A stretch of 64,000 nt of DNA, from contig JANQHF010000036.1 of the NCBI GenBank assembly GCA_028282725.1, positions 57,143 to 121,142 of the forward strand, written 5' to 3'. The position numbers and the translations under genes were made by a program. Of this stretch, positions 33,501-41,406 are shown in pieces; positions within the stretch are counted from its first letter, which is position 1, and each line of letters begins with the position of its first letter. The DNA comes from Saprospiraceae bacterium. GTDB lineage: Bacteria; Bacteroidota; Bacteroidia; Chitinophagales; Saprospiraceae. The notes beneath the pieces were generated by a model. The model made no database searches. It was not told the DNA's origin and saw only the letters and a list, made by a program, of their open reading frames with translations.

Positions 33501-34045
33501 GTGATGTCATCCCGGCGTTCACAGGGGAAAGTGATTGGCAAAGCACGATTGTCGATCTATCTGAATTTATGGGAGAAGAAATCATGATCCGGTTCAGACA
33601 TATTTCATTGACATTTGAAGATGAGTTAGGAGGAACTGGCTGGTTCATTGATGACTTTGAGTTGTTTGAGAAAAAGGAGCTCTCGGGTATGGCTTGTATC
33701 GAATCACAAGGAGGTGTTTTAGTTTGTGATACGGCTACGACCTATGTAAATTCCAACGCGGAAAGAGTATTGGTGACGGAAATTGTTGAAAACGATTTTA
33801 TTATGAGAACATCACCAAATCCGGCATATGACTTCATCAATATCGATTTCTTCTCCGAAGATGGTATACAAGGTTTATTGCGGATCATATCAATCGACGG
33901 AAGGGAATTGTCCAGGCAATCCTTACACCTCCTTCCCGGAAACAATGCGATGCAGCAAGATGTATCGGTACTCCACCAGGGAGTCTTCTTTTTAGAACTT
34001 ACCACGGAGGATTCTAAATACACTGTTGCTTTTATCAAACAATAA
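30521..34045 (+). CDS. Secreted M36 (fungalysin-like) metalloprotease with PA insert and T9SS type A sorting domain
   Basis: 1174 residues. Signal peptide to about 24; FTP-type propeptide (VYFQQQYKGIPIYKAVGNLAIH). Catalytic domain about 200-760 with FWNNYMHDWSYHFGFDEEAGNFQ pieces and GRGGAGDDYIFAE, zinc motif His573-Glu574-xx-His577 (SHEYAHGIS) and third ligand region GEGWSDFFGL. A protease-associated domain (about 440-545, RIAMIDRKDCDFSFKV) is inserted before the HExxH. Then come a DUF11-like strand region, a MAM/lectin-like part (LEISKDNGDTWEMI) and a sorting domain (SPNPAYDFINIDF). It probably degrades proteins outside the cell. The family, motifs and length agree. Confidence 0.92.
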   Translation: MMQVKRNVILWVVLLMSFTPFTLAQDGQGRQKDLNTIRQMITRELISGEFDKNLIQVDILSAHHSDHNDVFHVYFQQQYKGIPIYKAVGNLAIHNKGQILKTSRLLDRDDMFYEDYALLDPVDGMSKVANHLQLPLSNARGKLTKNFDKTIQIENLPYSSGPVEVVQVYAKNRDGQYAPSWLYEFGSSVSADHWEVILDGKSGDVTSVINHTVHCSYEHTHEENNLCENRSLHSHPFSNGLSEGVTDDSEYRVFAPPLESPAIGDRTLVSNPADEVASPFGWHDTDGIAGPEFMILRGNNVHAYPDTAGNNSIGEQQTTALFGLTFDFPFERDSSTLFNLDADVTNLFFWNNYMHDWSYHFGFDEEAGNFQANNYGRGGAGDDYIFAETLDGSDTNNANFSAPRDGAKGRMQMFRWILGGDFEILSPPGIAGAYSTGSALFGPERLLTPVVQQIVYVEDDAGDIRDGCDNIVNGDQLMGRIAMIDRKDCDFSFKVHNAQEAGAIACVICNNNPGEGLVNMSGGENAGLVTIPSIFLSKEDCDKIKRELNNNISGRFNEVRELSASFDNGIVSHEYAHGISLRLTGGSRTSGCLSNDEQMGEGWSDFFGLVLTQLPDDLKEDARAIGTYVEGEPRDGQGIRRYPYSFDMSVNPQVMSHVRFSFRPHDVGEIWTDALWDMYWMFIDRYGYDPSWEDRESGNFKAVQIVMDGMKLQECDPSLLEARDAILQADSLNFQGENICLIWSAFSRRGMGVDAMGGDGDNRFDNVDGFSNPLSCGNELTLRKEVTPLVDAGEQIHVTLSLFNYREDLDGLTLSDEIPVGLTLEEVEGNFEFTTEGNKIIFDLGAITMGQEVSVSYNLSTSDITPASFALYDNMEGASQFDRSVTNQDVRGWAVTTSQSSSGIFSLRVAPDTLGGESFAEREETFLIQPENVLLKFDHKFGMDLGIDGGVLEISKDNGDTWEMISAESVVVNGYPDQISNCVNNCPFPDFFYRDVIPAFTGESDWQSTIVDLSEFMGEEIMIRFRHISLTFEDELGGTGWFIDDFELFEKKELSGMACIESQGGVLVCDTATTYVNSNAERVLVTEIVENDFIMRTSPNPAYDFINIDFFSEDGIQGLLRIISIDGRELSRQSLHLLPGNNAMQQDVSVLHQGVFFLELTTEDSKYTVAFIKQ

Positions 34046-34072
34046 GACGTCTAATTCTGCATTATATGTAGG

Positions 34073-35224
34073 ATGTTGCATTCAGACACAGTAACACAAA
34101 GTGTACTCCGTCCCACCCATGTTCAAATTGACTTGGGTGTGATCACCTACAATTTCAACGAAATTGTTGCCAAAGCCCACCCTGCCAAGACGATGTTCGT
34201 GTTGAAGGCCAATGCCTATGGTCATGGTTTGGTCAAGATTGCACAACACCTGGAGAAGTTGGGCGTGGATTATCTGGGAGTTGCCTACCTCGAGGAAGGA
34301 TTGATGCTTCGGGATGCAGGCATTCGATCCCCTATACTTGTTCTAGGTGGAATAATCGGGAATCAGATTCCTCTTTTCATAAAAAATGATCTTACGCTGA
34401 CTGCTTCATCAGTTGATAAATTAAAACAAATAGATCGTGTAGCTCTAAGAATGGGCACACCTGCAAGGGTTCATCTCAAAATTGATACCGGGATGGAGCG
34501 AATCGGTATTCACTACTATTCAGCAGATCAATTGATCCAGGCTTCGCTTCAAACCTCAAATGTAATGGTCGAGGGAATTTTTACCCATCTTGCTAACGCA
34601 GACAACCGGGATTTATCATATACTCAATTGCAATTGAAAAGATTTGAGGAGGTTTTATCGTATTACAAACATATGCGATCAAAACCTCAAATCATCCATG
34701 TCTCCAATAGCAGTGGCCTGCTGCAAGTACCGGAGGCAAATTTCAATATGGTTCGGGTTGGTATCCTCCTTTACGGTGTGTATCCTTCTCCTCATCTTTC
34801 GGACTTTATCAACGTCCGGCCCGCAATGTCCTGGAAGAGTCACATCGTTTATTTTAAAGTGGTCAAACCAGATCATCCCGTTAGTTATGGCAGTTCATGG
34901 CAAACTTTCGAAAATACCAGGGTAGTTACCATCCCTGTGGGATATGGTGATGGTTACATGAGGGCACTGAGTAATCGGGCTTTTGTTTTGATTGGTGGTC
35001 AGCGATATCCGGTCATAGGTAAAATATGTATGGATCAGACCATGGTCAATATTGGGAAGGGAAGTGCTTATAACGGCGATGAAGTCCTTTTAATGGGTAA
35101 GCAGGATGATCAGGAGATAAGGGTAGAAGATCTTGCAGAATGGGCCCATACGGTGCCGTATGAAATATTGACCAATATCAACACCAGAGTTCCTAGGGTG
35201 TATATTAACAGTTATATATCTTAG
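34073..35224 (+). CDS. alr: Alanine racemase
   Basis: 383 residues. PLP-binding Lys45 in VLKANAYGHG and catalytic Tyr272 in HPVSYGSSW, with MERIGIH, SNSSGLLQ, VRVGILLYGVYPS, PVGYGDGYMRALSN and ICMDQTMVNIG as family blocks. It makes D-alanine for peptidoglycan in the cytosol. It follows the protease gene by 27 bp on the same strand, so read-through is possible though the roles are unrelated. No MurF fusion, in contrast with some Bacteroidota homologues. Confidence 0.95.
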   Translation: MLHSDTVTQSVLRPTHVQIDLGVITYNFNEIVAKAHPAKTMFVLKANAYGHGLVKIAQHLEKLGVDYLGVAYLEEGLMLRDAGIRSPILVLGGIIGNQIPLFIKNDLTLTASSVDKLKQIDRVALRMGTPARVHLKIDTGMERIGIHYYSADQLIQASLQTSNVMVEGIFTHLANADNRDLSYTQLQLKRFEEVLSYYKHMRSKPQIIHVSNSSGLLQVPEANFNMVRVGILLYGVYPSPHLSDFINVRPAMSWKSHIVYFKVVKPDHPVSYGSSWQTFENTRVVTIPVGYGDGYMRALSNRAFVLIGGQRYPVIGKICMDQTMVNIGKGSAYNGDEVLLMGKQDDQEIRVEDLAEWAHTVPYEILTNINTRVPRVYINSYIS

Positions 35225-35275
35225 TCGTAATATCCTCCTTTACGGCATGTCAAAGTCATTAATCAAGTATTACTT

Positions 35276-36175
35276 ATGAGAGCCCTTGTCATTAGCGGTG
35301 GGGGAAGTAAGGGTGCCTTTGGAGGAGGTGTTGCCCAATATTTGGTTGAGGTCAAGAAAAGGAAATATGACATTTATGCCGGGACGTCGACAGGTAGCCT
35401 GCTGGTTCCTCATTTTGCAATCGAAAATATCGAAAATATCAAGAGAGCTTATACGAGTGTGAGGCAGTCCGATATCTATAATATCAGCCCATTCATAATC
35501 AAAAAGAGCGGGGACGACATTTTCACAAAGATCAATCATCGCAATATTCTTCAAATGTTTCTTCGGGGGAAAAAGACCTTTGGCGAGCACAATAACCTCC
35601 TGAGGACGATTCGCAAGACCATGTCGTCAGAAGATTTTGAGCGTTTAAAGAATTCGGGCAAAAAGGTGTTGGTCAGTGTATCAAACCTGTCGTTGAACAT
35701 TGTCGAATATAAATATGCCTCCGATTACGATTACGAGGATTTTACGGAATGGATGTGGACCTCAACCAGTTTTGTACCATTTATGGGCATCGTAAAAAAG
35801 GATGGCTACGAATATGCCGATGGAGGATTTGGCAGTCTTATTCCAATAGAGGAAGCTATAAATGCAGGAGCTACCGAACTGGATGTCATCGTCCTGAATC
35901 CCAGGTATAGTATGCCGACAAAGTCAAAGACGCATAATGCCTTTGACGTTTTGCTCAAGGCTATGGAATTTATGCATCACCGTATTTCGAGAAACGACTT
36001 ATACATCGGGCATTTGCAGAGTGTCTATGATTCTTCGGTTCGAATGAATTTCATTTTTGCTCCCCGCAAGCTTACAGAGCATTCCTTCGTATTTGATCCT
36101 GACCAGATGCGCGGATGGTGGCAAGAAGGATTTGAATACGCACAAAACCTTGATCAAAGAGGAGAATTGAATTAG
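35276..36175 (+). CDS. Patatin-like phospholipase
   Basis: 299 residues. The oxyanion loop GGGSKGAFGGG is at 8-18, nucleophile Ser38 is in GTSTGS, and the catalytic Asp182 is in ADGGFGS, the full Ser-Asp dyad of patatins. No signal peptide or barrel is present, so it is a cytosolic or membrane-associated lipase. It lies 51 bp after alr and 67 bp before the TerB-like gene. Substrate not predictable. Confidence 0.88.
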   Translation: MRALVISGGGSKGAFGGGVAQYLVEVKKRKYDIYAGTSTGSLLVPHFAIENIENIKRAYTSVRQSDIYNISPFIIKKSGDDIFTKINHRNILQMFLRGKKTFGEHNNLLRTIRKTMSSEDFERLKNSGKKVLVSVSNLSLNIVEYKYASDYDYEDFTEWMWTSTSFVPFMGIVKKDGYEYADGGFGSLIPIEEAINAGATELDVIVLNPRYSMPTKSKTHNAFDVLLKAMEFMHHRISRNDLYIGHLQSVYDSSVRMNFIFAPRKLTEHSFVFDPDQMRGWWQEGFEYAQNLDQRGELN

Positions 36176-36242
36176 AACGGGCAACAGATATCTTATTGGC
36201 ACAATCTTTACGGTATAAATGGTTATATGTTGAAGACGAACC

Positions 36243-36665
36243 ATGCTTGATCCGATAGCAACTCCCGAACATACAAAGAGATCCATCATTGCCTTATTGA
36301 TGAAATTAAAAGATGTGGACATGGAGAAACATCCTTCCGAAGTAGGATATATTTTCCATGTTGCAAGGCAGTTGGGTCTTCAGGATGACGATGTTTTCGA
36401 GATTGCAAATAATAAGGATAAATACTCCTTAAGGCCACCAACTGATGAAAAGGACAGAATCATCATCTTATACTACTTTCTGTTTTTTCTGAATAGTGAT
36501 GGCGTCATTGATCCGGCCGAAGAAGATATGGTCAAGGAATTTGGCTTTCGACTAGGTTTCAGGCCTGCACTCACAACAGATCTGATTGAGGTGTTGAAAA
36601 AACATGCGGATCAATCCGTCCCACCTGAATTACTCCTGGACAAAATCCGGGCCTATCTGAATTAG
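36243..36665 (+). CDS. TerB-like small helical protein
   Basis: 140 residues, helical throughout. IIILYYFLFFLNSDGVIDPAEEDMVKEFG carries the acidic SDGxIDPxEE motif typical of TerB/tellurite-resistance-like domains that bind metal in some members. The function is unknown and tellurite resistance is not implied. Its last 54 bases belong to the left copy of the 102-bp direct repeat; a diverged second copy of this gene end is at 41305-41358. Confidence 0.75.
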   Translation: MLDPIATPEHTKRSIIALLMKLKDVDMEKHPSEVGYIFHVARQLGLQDDDVFEIANNKDKYSLRPPTDEKDRIIILYYFLFFLNSDGVIDPAEEDMVKEFGFRLGFRPALTTDLIEVLKKHADQSVPPELLLDKIRAYLN

Positions 36666-36713
36666 CGGCGTACGCGACGCCCTTCAGCGGAGGTGGAGCT
36701 ATATTTGGTTTTC
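36612..36713. repeat. Left copy of a 102-bp direct repeat flanking the sensor/fibre cassette
   Basis: Aligns without gaps to 41305-41406, with 12 mismatches counted by eye. A core of 33 bases (36658-36690) is identical. The left half is the 3' end of the TerB-like gene. The right half, read on the minus strand, is the 3' end of a lipoprotein gene whose intact copy is at 41355-41888. Confidence 0.9.
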
Positions 36714-36763
36714 GACCTGGCTTCAAGTTGGCCCCGATGATCATTTCTGAGGTTGACTATTTA
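36662..36763 (-). pseudogene. 3' remnant of the cassette-flanking lipoprotein gene
   Basis: Read leftward, the frame ends SKTKYSSTSAEGRRVRR and stop at 36662-36664. The intact lipoprotein gene at 41355 ends KKTKYSSTTAEGRRVRR. The remnant frame is open for about 33 codons, lacks a start and has no similarity to the intact gene beyond the last about 17 residues. Its stop overlaps the stop of the TerB-like gene, as in the other copy. Confidence 0.7.
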
Positions 36764-36858
36764 TGGATCCCCCGGCTCTCAGAATGCCCTATAATTTGAC
36801 CAAACTCCCTTTTCCCGACGGTAAATGTTGTGTATTTTAACGACATAAAACTGCGTTT

Positions 36859-37085
36859 ATGAAATGCACACAGGATGATGTTGTCAATGCTCCTCTCGAG
36901 GAATTCATCTGGAAAATGGACGACCCGGGAAGTAGGTTCACATCGGATAATTGGATGTACAAAATCATGATGACGATCTTTCCAGGTGCTTCTAAAAAGT
37001 AATCAAGGGTGCTGTAAGGCCTTTTTTGAAGACGCCAACAGTGTGCTGGATTAATAAGATAGAGTATCTGTTTTCGGCCAGGTAG
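36859..37085 (+). pseudogene. Frameshifted small gene of unknown family
   Basis: The ATG at 36859 opens a 47-codon frame (start MKCTQDDVVNAPLEEF, then WKMDDPGSRFTSDNWMY) that stops at 37002. One extra base in the A5 run at 36994-36998 would carry it on as VIKGAVRPFLKTPTVCW and NKIEYLFSAR to a stop at 37083-37085, giving about 75 residues that read like a coherent protein. It is therefore either a recent pseudogene or a homopolymer sequencing error. I do not recognise the family. It is the first item inside the repeat-flanked segment. Confidence 0.45.
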
Positions 37086-37117
37086 CCATTACAATCCAGG
37101 CATTAAAACTATTATTA

Positions 37118-37133
37118 CCCGAAAGTATGGTTC
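37118..37133 (+). promoter_or_regulatory. 16-bp motif upstream of the response regulator/kinase pair
   Basis: CCCGAAAGTATGGTTC differs at two positions from the motif at 39691-39706 before the fibre gene. It ends 47 bp before the start codon here and 46 bp there. Equal spacing in two otherwise unrelated upstream regions suggests a shared activator site. Confidence 0.5.
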
Positions 37134-37179
37134 TTAACTTTTTGAAATTTCGTTGATTGTCGCAGACTTAGATGATAAT

Positions 37180-37824
37180 ATGGACAATCATGAAATTATT
37201 GATCAAATGGAGACCCCTCTAAAGGTCATTATCATCGAGGACGAAGCGGTGATCGCACAGCTTCTTGAATATCACATTCAGGAATCAGGCCATCAGGTCC
37301 TTGATGTGGCTCACTCCAGCGAGAGGGCCCTGGATCTTATTCACAATTTGCAGCCCGATCTCATCTTGCTTGATATTCATATTCTTGGAGAAAGAGACGG
37401 AATAGAAGTGGGCATGATTGTAAAAGAAAAATATGACATCCCGATCATATTCATTACGGCTCTATCAGACCTGGATACGATTCAACGGGCCAAGAAAGCA
37501 GGTCCGGTAAGTTACCTTGTCAAGCCATATAAACCGGATGACCTCAAAGCAGCGATCTCGATAGGAATGTATAACTACGGCAATCGGAATTCCAAAAAGT
37601 CGATCACTCTCAAACAGGTTAATATCCATGCACTTTCTCCACTCAGCAAGCGGGAGTTTGATATTTTATCGGACCTTACGGAAGGTTTAACCAATGACCA
37701 GATCGCTGCTAAACAATTCCTGTCACTGAACACGATCAAATGGCACTCAAGCAATATTTATTCAAAATTGGGGGTAAAAAACCGCACGAGCGCTGCTAAA
37801 TTCATGGCTGAACTGGAACACTGA
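37180..37824 (+). CDS. Response regulator with receiver and LuxR-type HTH
   Basis: 214 residues from the ATG at 37180; a TTG at 37153 is in frame. The receiver has Glu20/Asp21, phosphoacceptor Asp65 ([10 protein letters not shown]) and Lys in [10 protein letters not shown]. The LuxR/NarL HTH follows at about 150-214 ([24 protein letters not shown], given as [20 protein letters not shown] and [13 protein letters not shown]). It precedes the TPR sensor kinase by 13 bp and is its probable partner. It may act on the 16-bp motif upstream of its own gene and of the fibre gene (inference). Confidence 0.88.
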   Translation: MDNHEIIDQMETPLKVIIIEDEAVIAQLLEYHIQESGHQVLDVAHSSERALDLIHNLQPDLILLDIHILGERDGIEVGMIVKEKYDIPIIFITALSDLDTIQRAKKAGPVSYLVKPYKPDDLKAAISIGMYNYGNRNSKKSITLKQVNIHALSPLSKREFDILSDLTEGLTNDQIAAKQFLSLNTIKWHSSNIYSKLGVKNRTSAAKFMAELEH

Positions 37825-37837
37825 GAAAATAATTTAT

Positions 37838-39604
37838 ATGACCAAGAAGAGACATCACCTGGCTACCGTTTTTCTCCTATTGTTGACATTTTTACTCAAT
37901 GGACAAAGTATCCTTGACACACTTGAAAATTTTGAGCACGACAGTCTGAAATTGAATTTTCTGACCGAAGAGATCAACAGGATCGTCTATTCCAACCCAC
38001 CGGAATCTATGATCCTTGCTGAAGCTTTTGATTCCATAGCACGTACAACAGACGAAATTAAATATATCGTAAAAGGAAATGTCGTACTAGGCATGGCACA
38101 CTATGTCAATCAAAATTTTGACAGTTCACTGGAGTATTATGTTAAAGCACTTGAACTGGAGGCTCACATTGAAGCAGGACACGAAAAAGGCAGATTATAC
38201 AACAATCTGGCGACGGTATATCAGATCAGAAATAATCCCGAAAGCAGCATTGAATACTACGAAAAAGCCCTCGAACAATACCAAGCCATAAATGACACTA
38301 CCTGGATCGCCAATGTCGGTAGTAATCTCGGACTGATGTATCTGAACAAAGGGCGCATCAGTGATGCAGAGCCATTGATCCGCGAGGCTGTGAGATTTTA
38401 CAGAGACAACGAACTTACCACTTATGAAGGATATGCACTTTTGAATTTAGGCAATCTGGAAAATCAAAAGAAGAATTACCGGGCAGCAATTCCCAATTAT
38501 GAACGGGCGCTCCAACTAGTACCGAATTCCGTCAATCCCCTCCTGGAATCGGCTTGCCTTGGAGGGCTTGGCATGGCTAATCTGCAATTGGGAAATTTGA
38601 CAACTGCAGAATCTTTTCTGACACGTAGCATTTCCGGCGCAAGACAATATGGACAACTCGAACAAGAAAAAGAGAGTGCTAATTTATTGGCTCAGCTCTA
38701 TGCCCGAAGGGGGCGGTATGATCAGGCATACCATTATCACGTTCAGTATACCAGGTTGAAAGACAGCTTGTTTACCGCAGAGCAGGATGCAAAAATGGTT
38801 GAGACATTGACAAAGTACGAATCAGAAAAGAAAGAGCAGCAAATTGCCTTACTCGATACGGAAAAGGCACTTGCCGAGGAACGACTTTCTACAACAAGGA
38901 ACCGGATAATTGGCCTCGGTACAAGTCTGGTGCTCGTGACTGGATTTCTCTTTTGGTTATTCCGTCTGAACAGGAATTTGAAAGAAGCGATTAGCGACAA
39001 AAATGTCCTTTTAAAAGAAATTCATCATCGGGTAAAAAATAATCTCCAGGTTATATCGGCTTTATTGACCCTGCAATCGAACTATGTTAAAGATGAAGTT
39101 GCTGTGGATGCATTGCGGGAAGGCCAGGATCGCGTAGAATCAATGGCCCTTATTCACAAAAATCTGTATCAACACGATAATCTAAAAGGGGTGAATGCCA
39201 GGGACTACATTGAAAGACTGACTGATCACCTCATTTCATCCTACCAGCTACAGGATCAGGATGTACAATTGAATCTTGATATCCAGGATCTCATGATCGA
39301 TGTGGATACGATGATACCTCTTGGCCTCATCATCAATGAGTTGATCAGTAATAGCCTCAAACATGCATTTAGAGATGACAAACAAGGCATTATTTCAATT
39401 GCTCTAAGAGAAAGTGACGGTCTTCTCAAATTAAGTGTAGCGGACAACGGTCAGGGTACCAATATGTCGGAAAGGCCTACCGGAGGATTTGGTCAATCGT
39501 TGATCAAGTCTCTTGCCAGAAGATTGAATGCCGAAACAGTCATTCAAAACAGCGAGGGGCATTCCGTTACCATGAACATCCGGGAATACAAGAAATCCGC
39601 CTGA
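37838..39604 (+). CDS. TPR sensor histidine kinase, HisKA_2/HWE type
   Basis: 588 residues. Signal sequence at 1-23, then about six TPR units (40-330; for example [20 protein letters not shown] and [17 protein letters not shown]), a coiled coil and one membrane segment ([19 protein letters not shown], about 355-375). The dimerisation domain has His396/His397 in [17 protein letters not shown], followed by HATPase motifs [18 protein letters not shown] and [11 protein letters not shown]. The sensing part would lie in the periplasm. It is encoded with the upstream LuxR-type regulator; the next gene is the fibre protein. Confidence 0.9.
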   Translation: MTKKRHHLATVFLLLLTFLLNGQSILDTLENFEHDSLKLNFLTEEINRIVYSNPPESMILAEAFDSIARTTDEIKYIVKGNVVLGMAHYVNQNFDSSLEYYVKALELEAHIEAGHEKGRLYNNLATVYQIRNNPESSIEYYEKALEQYQAINDTTWIANVGSNLGLMYLNKGRISDAEPLIREAVRFYRDNELTTYEGYALLNLGNLENQKKNYRAAIPNYERALQLVPNSVNPLLESACLGGLGMANLQLGNLTTAESFLTRSISGARQYGQLEQEKESANLLAQLYARRGRYDQAYHYHVQYTRLKDSLFTAEQDAKMVETLTKYESEKKEQQIALLDTEKALAEERLSTTRNRIIGLGTSLVLVTGFLFWLFRLNRNLKEAISDKNVLLKEIHHRVKNNLQVISALLTLQSNYVKDEVAVDALREGQDRVESMALIHKNLYQHDNLKGVNARDYIERLTDHLISSYQLQDQDVQLNLDIQDLMIDVDTMIPLGLIINELISNSLKHAFRDDKQGIISIALRESDGLLKLSVADNGQGTNMSERPTGGFGQSLIKSLARRLNAETVIQNSEGHSVTMNIREYKKSA

Positions 39605-39690
39605 AAGGGATCAAATCCATACAGTTAGATTAGAATTAAAGTTTGATCGAATTGAGAGCATTTCTATTGATCCTCAATTCAAAATAACCG

Positions 39691-39706
39691 CCCAAAAGTA
39701 TGGCTC
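39691..39706 (+). promoter_or_regulatory. 16-bp motif upstream of the S74 fibre gene
   Basis: CCCAAAAGTATGGCTC matches 37118-37133 at 14 of 16 positions and ends 46 bp before the fibre gene start. A near -7 element, CAATTTTG (39726-39733, one base from TAnnTTTG), follows at a distance that would put the motif near -40 (inference). Confidence 0.5.
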
Positions 39707-39751
39707 ATCTTGAAAGGTGAACTTGCAATTTTGATATAAAATCAGATAGCA

Positions 39752-40753
39752 ATGAAACACTCAATTCTAATTCTAATGATTTGCATATTTAGCAATGCGA
39801 TTTATTCCCAGACCGAAATAAGCGATTTGGATAATGATACGAAAGTTATGGTAGATCCGGATTCTGCTGACCTGGACCAGGTTAAATTTATGATTAGAGG
39901 AGAAGAACAATTCCTATTTTATGGGAATAGAATTGAATTTCTAAATAGTGGAAGTTCTGTTTTCATCGGAAAAGATGCAGGAAGGATGGACGATCAAACT
40001 TCCAATTTTAATGTTGGAATTGGAAATGATGTCCTGGAGGATAATACCACCGGGGATAAGAATGTTGCCATTGGCAATACATCAATGTTGCAAAATATAT
40101 CAGGTGTTCAGAATACTGCAGTCGGTGAGGCTAGTTTGCGAAGTAATAATGTGGGCGAACGCAATGTTGCCATTGGACAATCGTGCATGAGAAATAACAC
40201 TGATGGTTCGTACAATACTGCAGTAGGAGAAGATGCTTTATACAGTAATCTTAATGGAAACAACAATGTGGCAATCGGTCATGATGCAGGTCGTACATGC
40301 AGGGGAAGTGGAAATGTATTTCTTGGACATGAAGCAGGAAGGAATATTGGCACTCAGGACAATCGCCTTTACATTGATAATTCCAATACTTCGTCACCAC
40401 TTATCTATGGAGAATTTGATAACAACGCTATCGTAATCAATGGTTCATTTGAAATTTCAAGTGATGCGCGGCTGAAATATGACTTTGCGGCTCTTAATCA
40501 GTCACTTTCTAAGATCAGAGACCTCAATGGCTATTCCTATAAAAGAAAGGGGATCGCGAATAATCTAAAAAGAGAGGTTGGATTGATCGCACAGGATGTG
40601 AGGAGCGTATTCCCTGAAATGGTAAGGAAGTCTGATTCAGGCTATCTCTCTGTCAATTACACTGCCCTGATCCCTGTCTTGATAGAGGCTATTAAGGAGC
40701 AACAGGAGATGATCGAATCACTAAAAGCACAAGTGCGTAAAATCTCCAATTAG
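39752..40753 (+). CDS. Secreted fibre protein: YadA-head-like repeats plus S74 intramolecular chaperone
   Basis: 333 residues. Signal peptide ends at IYSQ. Residues about 70-200 are repeats of the trimeric-autotransporter head type (NVAIGNTSML, NTAVGEASLR, NVAIGQSCMR, NTAVGEDALY, NVAIGHDAGR). The last about 100 residues are an S74 chaperone: SSDARLKYDF at 236-245 with the Ser-Asp cleavage site, REVGLIAQDV, FPEMV and GYLSVNYTALIPVLIEAIKEQQ. S74 domains trimerise a fibre and then cut themselves off. No T9SS domain is present. It is probably a surface fibre made under control of the adjacent sensor system (inference). Confidence 0.88.
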   Translation: MKHSILILMICIFSNAIYSQTEISDLDNDTKVMVDPDSADLDQVKFMIRGEEQFLFYGNRIEFLNSGSSVFIGKDAGRMDDQTSNFNVGIGNDVLEDNTTGDKNVAIGNTSMLQNISGVQNTAVGEASLRSNNVGERNVAIGQSCMRNNTDGSYNTAVGEDALYSNLNGNNNVAIGHDAGRTCRGSGNVFLGHEAGRNIGTQDNRLYIDNSNTSSPLIYGEFDNNAIVINGSFEISSDARLKYDFAALNQSLSKIRDLNGYSYKRKGIANNLKREVGLIAQDVRSVFPEMVRKSDSGYLSVNYTALIPVLIEAIKEQQEMIESLKAQVRKISN

Positions 40754-40788
40754 ATATCCGGACCTTAAGCTGAATCAAGTTAATAGCA

Positions 40789-40971
40789 ATGGGAAGGATC
40801 TTTAAATTAATTCTGGATAGGAGCAGACCTGAACAGGACGTGGTTTGCGAAAGCCAGGTGGGAAAATCAATCGATAGTTTGAAGGATCAATTAAAATTGA
40901 TCGACAAAAACATTGAAGATCATTTCAGAAAAGATAAAAAGGACCATCATGATTACGATGAAATTATCTAA
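40789..40971 (+). CDS. Small hypothetical protein upstream of the LuxR-type HTH gene
   Basis: 60 residues starting at an ATG 35 bp after the fibre gene. It is highly charged, with a predicted helix SIDSLKDQLKLIDKNIEDHF and a His/Asp-rich tail. It overlaps the start of the HTH gene by 23 bp, as in a translationally coupled pair. No family recognised. Its reality depends on that arrangement. Confidence 0.45.
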   Translation: MGRIFKLILDRSRPEQDVVCESQVGKSIDSLKDQLKLIDKNIEDHFRKDKKDHHDYDEII

Positions 40972-41188
40972 CCGGGAATTAGAGGTCTTAGACAAGATTT
41001 CACTTGGGTTGACAACTAAGGAAATAGCATCCACTCTGTTTGTTAGTTACCATACGGTTGTATCCCACAGGCAAAATCTAATGGAAAAACTGAATGTTCG
41101 AAATACCGCGGGACTGGTCAGACGTGCTTTTGAGACCGGGTACCTTCAACTGCCGATACAATCAAAACAATTTCAACAATTGCTGTAA
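40949..41188 (+). CDS. Stand-alone LuxR-type HTH regulator
   Basis: 79 residues from the ATG at 40949, starting MITMKLSNRELEVLDKISL; a TTG at 40913 would add 12 residues. The LuxR/GerE HTH is complete: SNRELEVLDKISLGLTTKEIA, then VSYHTVVSHRQNLMEKLNV and TAGLVRRAF. There is no receiver or ligand domain. It is the last gene of the cassette and may modulate the fibre or kinase genes; similar single-domain regulators next to S74 proteins are familiar from other Bacteroidota (recollection, not checked). Confidence 0.82.
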   Translation: MITMKLSNRELEVLDKISLGLTTKEIASTLFVSYHTVVSHRQNLMEKLNVRNTAGLVRRAFETGYLQLPIQSKQFQQLL

Positions 41189-41304
41189 TACGTTTACACC
41201 TTTTATCGGATACGCATATAGCCTCCCGGCATTCCTCTTTTTGCAAATTCCTTCCCAACTGGATTTAAAATTGGTGTATCAGACTTTCAGAGTGTCGGCG
41301 TAGC

Positions 41305-41358
41305 CAATCCGTTCCATCTGAATTGCTCCCGGACAAAATCCGGGTATATTTGAATTAG
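41305..41358 (+). pseudogene. 3' remnant of a TerB-like gene
   Basis: In the frame of the intact gene it reads QSVPSELLPDKIRVYLN and stop, against QSVPPELLLDKIRAYLN in the intact protein. Upstream of 41305 the similarity fades at once. The stop overlaps the stop of the convergent lipoprotein gene in the same way as at the left repeat. Confidence 0.75.
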
Positions 41359-41406
41359 CGGCGTACGCGACGCCCTTCAGCGGTTGTTGAGCTGTATTTG
41401 GTCTTC
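41305..41406. repeat. Right copy of the 102-bp direct repeat
   Basis: Pairs with 36612-36713 at a distance of 4,693 bp. It contains the 3' end of a lost terB-like gene on the left and the 3' end of the intact lipoprotein gene on the right. Confidence 0.9.

Noticed and set aside
36243..36665. Tellurite resistance determinant
   Set aside because: Only a single TerB-like domain is present, without terC, terD or terZ partners.
39950..40390. Regular repeats that could suggest a repeat array or CRISPR
   Set aside because: They are coding repeats of the YadA-head type in one open frame, with no identical repeat-spacer layout.
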